Assembly (NCBI RefSeq): GCF_000283155.1
Contig: NW_004454217.1
Location: 4,552,912 to 4,616,911, forward strand
Reading direction: 5' to 3'
Origin: Ceratotherium simum simum
Taxonomy: Eukaryota > Chordata > Mammalia > Perissodactyla > Rhinocerotidae
Length of the DNA stretch: 64,000 bases
In this document: piece after piece, positions 46,946 to 56,540 of the stretch
Position numbering within the stretch: position 1 is the stretch's first letter
Layout of the letters: every line of letters starts with the position of its first letter
Translations under genes and position numbers: made by a program
Notes under the pieces: model-generated
Told to the model about the DNA's origin: nothing
Database searches by the model: none
Seen by the model: only the letters and a program-made list of their open reading frames with translations

Positions 46946-49900
46946 AACATAAATAAGTAAAAAAAAAAGAGAATTTCTATTTTTCTTTTAAAAATCGGGA
47001 TGCTTAAGCAGGAGTTACATACTCTCCTCCCATCCATGACTGGCTCATCCTGAATCCGCTAAAATCTGATAGAACTACTGCTGAGAAGTTAAATAGGGCA
47101 TTCTGATTGTTTTAAATTTATTTGGAATTATCAAGTAAATAATATGATTGCATATAGATTTCCACCACTGGCTCAAATACGAATTATGTTTAATTCTTTA
47201 GAGTATTAACCTACAAAAGCATACTCTGAGAATAAGCCTTGCTGGGAAAAATGTCCAAGTGGGTGCAGTATTTGCAGATGAATAATTATGTTTGGAAACA
47301 TTTGCATTTTCATATCGAGCATGTGTCATAAGTACACTTCCAATATGCAGTTATGAATTTTAGGATAAAAAAATGAAAGTGCAGAAACCACTTTAGCATT
47401 ATGGTATTAAAACAGTTTCATTAAGATGAATATAACAATAAACAATAAAAACCATTTAAAAAAAGACAAACATGTATTTATAAATGTTTCTTGTAAGGAA
47501 TGATACACAGTCATTCTTTGATTATAAAAATACATGACATTGTTTTTCTTTTGTTCGTAAGTCAAAATTATAGGTAATTTGATGTCTCAACTACTTGAGT
47601 TTGGGATGTGAAATGGGGCATGCCCATTTTGCAGTATATTTAACAAATATACACACAAATTCTTAAAATGATAAACTTAGCCTTCAATAAGATACCACAT
47701 GCTCTGAAACTACCTTGTTATGATCAGCCAAGACCTATCTCTTAAGGACTAAAGATTCAAGGGAGGATACAAGAAAGGCACAGAAAAGACATATCACTGT
47801 CCTCAAGCAGCTTTCAAACTCATTAGCAAGACCAGACTGAAACCCAAATCAGAAAACCAAAATAGTAAGTGCTAAACGGAGAAAATGACTATAAGGACAA
47901 CGAGGGGTGAATAAAGGTAAATCTCTCGGTTGTGCTAAGAGATTGGATGAGTAATCAAACCTTATACACTGGGGATGATGAAAACGCAGATGAGGTAATG
48001 TTTTGGAAGGGTTTGCAAAGCAGAGGGAGTGATTAGGAAATACGAAGTTCAGTTCGCTTGCTGCCTGACCTTGTGCCTATTCCCTCGTCTATATTTACCT
48101 AGTAAGTATTTTCCAGTAATATTTTTCCTGTATTCTCCACCCTGCCAGCTCATTCTTTTCCTGATGTTCGTTCTTCTCTTGACCCCCCACTGAGACTCGG
48201 GATGCTGAGATCAATATAAAGAGTATTTCCTGTGTCCATTCCTCTTGTTATATTGCCTTGTTAACACATTCAGCCCATGCACATAAATGGGAAATTAAGT
48301 GTTGGTGAAACTGTCCGCTTTAGTCGGTTGTGGTAGAGTATGATGTGGTAGATGATATACCAGGATTGCTCAGGAAAGAAATTGTTCCTCCAAAATGCTT
48401 GTGAATAACTAGCAGCCTTGATCTATACTTTTCATATCAAATCAGCAGTCTCTGAATTTTAGAATAAGATACCCTACATCTATAGAAAACTTTACATATA
48501 TTTTATTTTCGTTTCCTCAAAAGATGTAAGAACTCAGAAGAAAAAAAAAAAGGTATGATAATGCAAAAGATTAAGATATAGCAAGTAATGAAATACTGAA
48601 GTCATAGCCTTTTGTCATGAAGTCATAGTTGGAATGGGTCCATGACTGCCTTCACATTGATTTTCATGACCTCTTTCACTGAATATTTCAGTTTTCCCCC
48701 GTATTACCAGAGGTCCTTGCTTGCTCTTTGAGCAGGAGAAAAGCAAGCTTTGGTAATTTGAAAGGTAATTTGACAGGCATTGAAATCTTCTATTTCCCTG
48801 AATACAAAGCTCATGAATGTCAAGACAAAGAAAAATAAACCAGCTCCATAAAAGATCATCTGGAAGAAGTCCAGCCTTATATGCCAGAGGCACTTCATGG
48901 GAATGGCATTGTGACTAGTATGTTAATGAGGAAATGTTATTTTATAGTTCCCGATTCTCTTAGACTCAAAATGTTTAGAGAAGTGCATTAACTTTTTCAG
49001 CCCACAGGGGGCCCTTTCATGCATTCTTACTGCAGGGAAAGCATCAAAGTTACAATCTTAAAAGTCTGCCAAACTACTGTATAGAAAGTCAATTACCTAT
49101 CACGTTTAAATTGACATCTTCCTGTCTTAAAATACCATGGCATCCTGATTCGGAATCTAAGAGTCACACTAAAACAGCTTTCTGGAAAGAGTTCCTGAGA
49201 ATTAATGTGATCTGTCCCTAAAATGGAAACTCAGTGGTCTAAAGAGTAAATCCACTGCTCTTAGAAAATCTTTGATGTTGCAGAAGAACTTTGCCCACAA
49301 AAAACTATCATTTGTTACTTGTTGTCCACTATATATATAAATATGTGCTTTCCAAACTTAAAGGTCTTTGTGAATTGATGAGTCATCAGAACATATCTGG
49401 GTTTGGGTAATGTAAAGAGAAAAAAAAATTTCCTATGTCTGTACTTCTCAAATCTTTACCTAGGAAACAGCTCTACCGAAAACTTTACTTCTCATTAAGT
49501 GAAGCAAAATTTATTGCGCTGTTCTGGAGGATACTCTGGGTGACGGTTTGCTCTTTCACGATTACACTTTAATTGGAAAGCAAAATGACTATTGTTGGGA
49601 TTTATGAAAGCATACTTCTTCCAAAAACAGCTCATTCCAATCTTTTAGGTTTTTATTTTGTTGTAGCTTTTATTATTTAACATTGATTTTCCCTGGCAGT
49701 GTTACAGTGCTATTTTCATGGAGACAAGGGGGCAGTTTGTGGTTAATTTTGCTTTTTCATTTCAAAAATGTTTTGACAATGCATCACTTGGGGGCTGTTA
49801 CTGCATATTTGAAAGAAGTGTCTGTTGTGGCAGAGGACATAAGAGTTGACACATTATAAAACATAAATAATAATAATGCTTCCTATTCATATCACATCTA

Positions 49901-50389
49901 TCATCCAGAGGGACCCATAGTGCTCCACATAGAGCAGGGAAGGATTATTATACAGCAAGCCTGAAAGTTTACAAGATCATACTGCATAAAATGCCGATCA
50001 AACGTCAATTTCCAGTATCATGTCCAAAACTCTGTGAGCTGAGACACGTCCTCTGTGTCCAAAGTTGGAGGAAAAAAACGAATGTAGATAGTCTGGGAGG
50101 TGGAAGGTTGATGGATTTGGTCAATCTCGTTCATCAATTCCAGTCTGTCTTTGTGATAAACGTTATTGCTCTGCCAATTGCTAAGTCTTAATGGAAAGAA
50201 GGAAGGTGCCAACCCTCTCAATTCATTGTAGACTGACTTGGAATGATCACACATTGTTTCTGTGTCTGGGGATAAACTTCCTTTGTTTAGTCTCTGTATA
50301 TAGCCCCACCTCTCCACCCCACTCCACCCCTACCACTGGCAATGAGATGTGAGGCATCCCCTTATTTGACTTCCTTCTGTCACTTCAGT
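46946..50389. other. Intron, nothing recognised
   Basis: 3.4 kb of AT-rich sequence. I find no named repeat and no open frame resembling a protein. It is the longest repeat-poor interval downstream of the exons. Confidence 0.45.
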
Positions 50390-50411
50390 ATTAGTTGACT
50401 GGATAGTGTTC

Positions 50412-50446
<35 letters not shown>
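50412..50446. repeat. TA microsatellite within the L1
   Basis: About 17 TA units at the place where L1 normally has a short ACATATATA segment upstream of GGAATACTATTCAG on its sense strand. Confidence 0.9.
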
Positions 50447-50449
<3 letters not shown>

Positions 50450-50636
50450 CTCTCACATCTTCTTTATCCATTCCTCAGTTGATGGGCACTTGGGTTGCTT
50501 CCATGTCTTGGCTATTGTCAATAATGCTGCAATGAACATAGGGGTGCATAAGTCTCTTTGAATTGTTGATTTCATGTTCTTTGGATAAATACCCAGTAGT
50601 GGGATAGCTGGATCATATGGTTTTTCTATTTTTAAT

Positions 50637-50822
50637 GTTTTTTTTTTTTGCTGAGGAAGATTTGCCCTAAGCTAACATCCAGGCCAATCCTCCTCTATTT
50701 TGTCTGTGGGACACCACCACAGAATGGCTAGTGAGTGGAGTGAGTCCACGCCCGAACCCACAAACCCAGGCCACCCAAACAGAACACACAGAACTTTAAC
50801 CACTCAGCCATGGGGCCACGCC
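50637..50822 (-). mobile_element. ERE-type SINE nested in the L1
   Basis: The minus strand starts GGCGTGGCCCCATGGCTGAG; the plus strand shows the tail GCTGAGGAAGATTTGCCCTA after a T-run. The 11-bp duplication ctatttttaat at 50626-50636 and 50823-50833 is perfect. It therefore inserted after the L1. Confidence 0.95.
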
Positions 50823-52075
50823 CTATTTTTAATTTTTTGTGAAATCTCTGTACTGTTTTCCATAGTGACTGCATGAGTGTGCATTCCCACCAGCAGTATA
50901 TGAGGGTTCCCTTTTCTCCACATCCTCTCCAACATTTGTTATTTTTTGTCTTGGTAATTATAGCCATTCAGACAGGTATAAGGTGATATCTCATTGTAGT
51001 TTTGATTTGCATTTCCCTAATAATTAGCGATGTTGAACAACTTTTCATGTGCCTGTTGGCCATCTGTATATCTTCTTTGGAAAAATGTCTGTTCATATCC
51101 TCTGCCCATTTTTTGATCATCGAGTTGTTTTTTTTTTGTTGTTGTTGAATTGTATGAGTTCTTTATATATTTTGGAAGTTAATCCTTTGTTGGATATATG
51201 ATTTGCAAATATTTTCTCCCAGTTGATGAGTTGTCTTTCTGTTTTGTTCATGGTTTCCTTTGCCTTGCAGAAGCTCTTTAGTGTGATGTAGTCCCATTTG
51301 TTTATTTTTTCTTTTGTTTGCCTTACCTGAGTAGACATGGTACTTGAAAACATGCTGATAAGACTGATGTCAAAGAGTGTACTGCCTATATTTTCTTCTA
51401 GTAGTTTTATGGTTTCAGGTCTTACATTCAAGTCTTTAATCCATTTTGAGTTAATTTTTGTGTATGGTGTAAGATAATGGTCACTTGCATTCTTTTGCAT
51501 ATGGCTGTCCAGTTTTCCCAACACCATTTATTGAAGAAACTTTCCTTTCTCCATTGTATGCTCTTGGCTCCTTTGTTGAAGATTAGCTGTCCATAGATGT
51601 GTGGTTTTTCTGGGCTTTCAATTCTGTTCCATTGATCTCTGTGTCTGTTTTTGTGCCAGTACCATGCTGTTTTGATTACTACAGCTTTGTAGTGTACTTT
51701 GAAGTCAGGTAGTGTGACGCCTCATTTGCAAGAACATGGATAGATATTGAGGGGTTTTTGTTAAGCAAAATAAGCCAGACAGAGAAAGACAAACACTGCA
51801 TGTTTTCACTCATACGTGAAAGATAAACAAACACATGGATAAAGAGAACAGATTAGTGGTTACCAGAGGGGAAGGGGGTTGGGAGGTCAGCAAAAGGGGT
51901 AAAGAAAGGGGCCCATATATATGGTGATGGATTAAAATTAGACTATTGGTGGTGAGCACAATGTAGTCTATACTGAAACTGATAAATAATAATGTACACC
52001 TGAAATTATATCATGTTATAAACCATTATAACCTCAATAAAATAATTGGAAAAAAAAAAAGATTAGTTGACTGGA

Positions 52076-52399
52076 ACTCAAGGAAAGGCCCCTAGGGTGG
52101 TAGGAAAAGGCATCTGGCCTTCTTTGAGTAAATTTGACACCCTTGGGCTTTCCCTAAGGCTCATACTTTTCCTCCTGTTCCCTGTTGTTGGTGCCCTGAA
52201 TTTCCTAACAGGTTGCCTTAGTGCTTTGACTATCGCAACTATCCTGACTATTGCTTTGAGTTGAGATAGTCTTCACATTTACTTTAGGCCATGGGTCTTA
52301 AATAATCCTCACTTTCTTCCATGCTCAGTAAAATTCCAGAAAGAGAAAGGGAACTAAACTTCATTGCACTCTTACATTTTCACTTGAAAACTTTAGGCA
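52076..52399. other. Intron, nothing recognised
   Basis: Ordinary intronic sequence downstream of the L1 target duplication. Confidence 0.4.
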
Positions 52400-52605
52400 T
52401 CCATTTAACCAATGTGTATTTATTGAGAGCCTGTATTGTGCCAAATACTGTTGGCAATATTATCTGCTTAGAGATTTCAGCCTAAGTTTCACAAAATCCT
52501 ACAAGAGAGATCCTGTTATTCCATTTTACAGATGAAAAAGCAGAGTCTCAGGTTAAGTCTGAGGTTTCCCAGGTAGCACTTTCTGGGATCAAAAAACATG
52601 CTTTG
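52400..52605 (-). mobile_element. MIR SINE, diverged
   Basis: TTATTGAGAGCCTGTATTGT, TTTCACAAAATCCTACAAGA and CCATTTTACAGATGAAAAAG follow the reverse-complement MIR. Confidence 0.7.
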
Positions 52606-52784
52606 GGCTGTCTGTGTGCATTTGGCCATGTTAATCTATGATTCTCTTTTTGTGTCTCTCACCTGCTGCCTTCCCTATGATTTTTAATGGTTTAAAATAA
52701 TAAATGAAGCCTACAAATTCTTCCTTATCCTTCACTTATTATGACTGATGGATGGAACTTTATCATTAAAGAGGACCTTTCATA

Positions 52785-53047
52785 TGGGGCTGGCACCGTG
52801 GCTGAGTGGTTCAAGTTCTGCACGCTTCGCTTTGGCGGCCCGGGTTCGGGAGTTCGGATCCTGGGCGCAGACCTGCTCCGCTCGTCAGGGCCATGCTGTG
52901 GAGGCATCCCACATGCAAAATGGAGGAGGATTGGCACAGATGTTAGCTCGGGGCTAATCTTCCTCAAGCAAAAAAAAAGTGGCGGGGAGTGGGGGGGAAG
53001 ATTGGCAACGGATGTTAGCTCAGGGCAAATCCTCCTCACCAAAAAAA
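52785..53047 (+). mobile_element. ERE-type SINE with duplicated tail
   Basis: Head GGGGCTGGCACCGTGGCTGA, B-box-like GTTCGGATCC, then GGCATCCCACATGC directly joined to the tail, so the middle block seen in the 1152 and 28377 copies is missing. The tail GATGTTAGCTC occurs twice. Flanks aggacctttcata (52772-52784) and aggaccattcata (53048-53060) differ by one base. Confidence 0.95.
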
Positions 53048-53060
53048 AGGACCATTCATA

Positions 53061-53879
53061 AATATTATACAGATGGGAGAACAGAGGCCGCACACAGAGG
53101 GTCAGGCACCCTCCTACCTAGCCCAGGGCTCTTTCCTTTTTAGCGGCAATCCCTGTTTACCTTTCCAGCAGCGGGGGAGCATTTTGTCCATTTGTTATTA
53201 CTTCTAAGTTATTCCCATTTTCTTCTGCTTACTTCAGCCACAGTCTCCTGCCTGCCTAGAGTAAGATGAGAGCGGAGAAGTTTTCAGTACATGATTGCTA
53301 AACTTCCACATCAGGGAAAGGGCAAACCTTTTTCCCTCCTAGCATTTTTTCCCCACTTTCCACACATCATTAAAGGAAAATGGAGCAACTCGCATCAGAA
53401 GATGTGCAGGTGGATTGTCCCTTCTTGCTAGGACAGTTAGGCATATTGTACAATCTAGGGGCACTTGGAAGGTACAAGATATGCTCTAATAATTGCACTT
53501 TAAAAAATAGTTGTGGGAAAGCGAGGGCCTTTTATTCCCCCTACACAGCCAAGGCCTGGAAGAAATGAAGAGAAAGGCACTGATAATAGCTGCTCTGAGG
53601 TTGATTTAAGGTCAGATACAACAAAATCTCGTTAACATTATCTAGAACATATCACTGAAATAGCATTAGACGAGAAAGTCAGCCACTGGATAAATTGTAA
53701 TATGAGAGACAGGAGTCTTGACTACACTGGCTATGATATTATTACCTAAAATAAAGAAGTCTGGCCACTTATAAATATTTCAGTTATAATGAAGACTATT
53801 ACATTGGGCTATTTCTTATTTTTTTAACAGGCTTTATGCTAGATTCTTGCCTAGAAAGATTGTGGGGAAGAGACAGACA
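53061..53879. other. Intron, nothing recognised
   Basis: AT-rich sequence without a named repeat or convincing open frame. Confidence 0.45.
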
Positions 53880-54000
53880 CTGGTGGGTAAGAATCCAGGC
53901 CCTAGAATCGAGTGACTAGAGTTCCCAGACAGGCTTTACTGCTTGCTTATTAACCGTGTGATGTTGGGCAAGTTGTTTAACATCTGTGCTCCTGTCCCTG
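53880..54000 (+). mobile_element. MIR SINE, left copy
   Basis: CCAGGCCCTAGAATCGAGTG, TAACCGTGTGATGTTGGGCA and AGTTGTTTAACATCTGTGCT follow the MIR order up to its central region. Confidence 0.8.
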
Positions 54001-54425
54001 TAGAGTTTGGGTATGTCACCCTCCTAGAACACAGATGTGTTCACCAATCTGGAAGATCTCTGAACCCCGTACTTTTGGGATTTTTAAGGAGGCTTCATTG
54101 TGTAAGCATGATTGATCATTAACTCCATTTTCAGCCCCATTCCACTCTCTGCTGAATGGGGAACAGGGCTGAAAAAATCCCAAGCTTCTAATCATGACTT
54201 GGTCTTTCTGGTGACCAGCTCCCATCCAGAAGCCAATCATGAGTTACCTCATTAGAACAAAAGACACTGCTATCACCCAGGAAATTCCAAGAGTTTTAGG
54301 AGCTCTGTGTCAGGAACCAGGGTCAAAGACCAAATAGTAAAGCAAAAGATGCTCCTAGAGCTCTTATCACTTAGGAAATTACAAGAGTTTTAGGAGCTCT
54401 GTGCCAGGATCCTGGGACAGAGACT
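54001..54425 (-). mobile_element. LTR-like repeat fragment, same family as 38975-39790
   Basis: The minus strand matches the first part of the 38975-39790 element: a CTTTGACCCTGGTTCCTGAC block, GAGCTCCTAAAACTCTTGGA and GGGAGCTGGTCACCAGAAAG. Inside it AAGAGTTTTAGGAGCTCTGT occurs twice, mirroring the internal repeat of the other copy. Confidence 0.65.
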
Positions 54426-54429
54426 GACA

Positions 54430-54905
54430 GGATTTACTGCTTGCTTATTAACTGTGTGACATTGGGCAAGTTATTTAACATCCGTGTGCCTCGTCTATAA
54501 AAAGATGGCTAAGGAAAAGAAAAGTTAATGAAATTTAACTCATAGCTTGTTGTTAGGAATGAATCAGTAGTCCTCAACTAGGGAGATGTTGCCCTCAGAG
54601 GACACTTGGCTATTTGTGGAGATATTTTTGATTTGTCATTACTTGTGTGTATGTTGGGAAGTGTGGGGTGTGGGGTATGGGTGTTGTTAACTGGCTTCTA
54701 GTGGGTAGAGGTCAAGGATGCTACTAAGCATCCTACAGTGCACAAGACAGTCTCCACAACAAATAATTATCTAATCCAAAATGTAGGTTGTGCCAAGGTT
54801 GAGAAATCTTGGATTAAATGAAATGACATACATAAAGTCTTTAAAATAGTACATAACCATGCATAGTAAGCACTTAGTAAGTGTTAGCCATTATTATTCT
54901 GCATT
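54430..54905 (+). mobile_element. MIR SINE, right copy, split by MER5A
   Basis: The core TTATTAACTGTGTGACATTG and CAAGTTATTTAACATCCGTG run to about 54564. The element resumes after MER5A with TAAATGAAATGACATACATA and ends ATGCATAGTAAGCACTTAGT. Confidence 0.85.
54565..54811 (+). mobile_element. MER5A (hAT-Charlie MITE) nested in MIR
   Basis: It starts CAGTAGTCCTCAACTAGGGA and ends GGTTGAGAAATCTTG, with TTCTAGTGGGTAGAGGTCAA and CTAAGCATCCTACAGTGCAC between. The flanking octamers gaatgaat and gattaaat match in 6 of 8 positions, as for an old hAT duplication. Confidence 0.92.
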
Positions 54906-55109
54906 ATAAAATTGAGTAGTTTAGTTTCCTTGGCAACTGTGCTTCCTCAAATAGCATTTTTGGGTTGTTACTCTTGATAAAGAAACTACACCTTCTTATT
55001 AAATCTGAACGACCCCACCAATACTTCAACTCCATCTACACTCTGCTATAACCCCCATCTCACCAGTTTCATTTCTTGGTTTTTGTGAGTTTTTTTTTGG
55101 TTTCTCTTT

Positions 55110-55290
55110 GGACTAGACACGTGTTTTTGCTGTCCCTATTACTAGAATTTTAGTATTTTACTTCTGCCATACCTGGATCATCCTCCTACTAGCTTATCCA
55201 CATTGCTTCTCTTCTTTAAATTCCTACTCAAGACTTCACATAACCCTTCCTAATTTACCTACCTGGTTCTAGCGTTCGACCATTACACCA
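55110..55290 (+). mobile_element. L2 LINE 3' region fragment
   Basis: CTTCTGCCATACCTGGATCA, TTAAATTCCTACTCAAGACT and TCACATAACCCTTCCTAATT follow the sense L2 3' region in diverged form. Confidence 0.55.
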
Positions 55291-56394
55291 CTCTTCGTCT
55301 CCTCCATTGGCAAGCATTTATTGAAACTAGTGCACAAACGAAGTAATTTCTCCTTCATTGGGTTTGCTTTATCTCAGAGTTAAGGAGTATCTCTCAGTTA
55401 TATTGTGTCTCTATATTTAGAAATTTGCCGAAATTGGTGCTCAATCAGTCCTTGAACTTTTCTTTTGTTGTGCTGTTTGATACCAGAAGAAACTTTGAAG
55501 ACCATTCAATCCAGTGGTTCCTGGGTTCTAGAGATTCTAAGAAACAGAAGCAATAGCACACATTTCAATATACATGATAGATATTGTAAATTCTCCCATA
55601 CACGAAGCCTTTAGTAAATTCAATGTGTGGTGCTAAGGTATAGCACATCAAGATAAAAATAAGCCTTATTAAAACAGAACTCTGTAACTCTGAGTACCAA
55701 ATCAACAATTCAAGGGGTCAGATAAGATTCATCCTAAAGGGAATATTTAACTTGGGAGCTTGTGAAGCCAATAAGATAATTTGTACTGAATGCCAGCCAA
55801 TAAAATCATTTGTACAGAATCTCAAGCCACGCGCTGAAATGAGAAATAGATCCAGGTTATTCTACATAGTTGTATCCAAAAAAACAAAAAACAGAAACAA
55901 ATCCTCTGGAGTTTTTACAGGGCTCTTCTTTCCTGAAGATCTGATGATAACCCTGTTTATTTTTAGCCACATTTTTGTGGCTAAAAAATGTTTACAATGG
56001 CTAAAAAAAAATGACACAAAAGAAAACCAATGAAACTGAAACCAACACTTTACAGGAGGTGGAGTGATTAAATCATGATCTTGAGTGACCATTGTTAGGA
56101 TATTTAATGGCTTTGGAGAGGAGGTCATGGTGATAAGCAAATGTTGGATTTATTTTCTGATTGGATCCCAAACAGATAGGGATTCTCCCCTATCAAAGGG
56201 CTTTACAACTCTTTTCACTGTCATAGCGTACACCATGGTGAGAAAGGAGTCAGCCACAAGCATTGAAGATCCCTACAGGAGTAATGTTTTCAGGAGTGCA
56301 ACCCATTCCAATCCATGAGTTAACTAATACAAAACAGTATTCAAATCAAACCTACTCTGAAGAAGACTTTGTAATAGGGACATTGATACAAGAA
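55291..56394. other. Intron; includes a perfect hairpin at 55960-55987
   Basis: TTTTTAGCCAC, loop ATTTTT, then GTGGCTAAAAA forms an 11-bp perfect stem. No repeat family is recognised in this interval. Confidence 0.55.
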
Positions 56395-56540
56395 ACAGAC
56401 TTTTTCCATTCACTGTACTGTAAATTCTAAGAGGTCAACTACCTATCTTTCTTGTTTGTAACTGTATACCCAGCCATGACACAGTACCTGGGGCCTAGTA
56501 GGAGTTTCATTTGTTCACTGAGTGAATAAACAAATGAATC
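56395..56540 (+). mobile_element. L2 3' end
   Basis: CTGTAAATTCTAAGAGGTCA, ACAGTACCTGGGGCCTAGTA and TGAGTGAATAAACAAATGAA follow the sense L2 tail. Confidence 0.75.

Larger units (their letters stand above)
50404..52061 (+). mobile_element. L1 insertion with 5' inversion (twin priming)
   Basis: Two L1 parts stand head to head. Positions 50404-51721 are minus-strand L1: ORF2 C-terminal coding, with recognisable minus-strand peptides such as [20 protein letters not shown] and [20 protein letters not shown]. Positions 51722-52061 are the plus-strand L1 3' end with CAATAAAATAATTGG and a short poly(A). A perfect 14-bp duplication attagttgactgga flanks the whole (50390-50403 and 52062-52075). ORF2 here lacks the endonuclease and reverse transcriptase regions and carries an ERE insertion, so the copy is inactive. 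Confidence 0.93.

Noticed and set aside
51117..51527. 136-codon minus-strand frame with clear protein similarity
   Set aside because: It is the L1 ORF2 C-terminal part within the inverted section of a dead L1, not a host gene.
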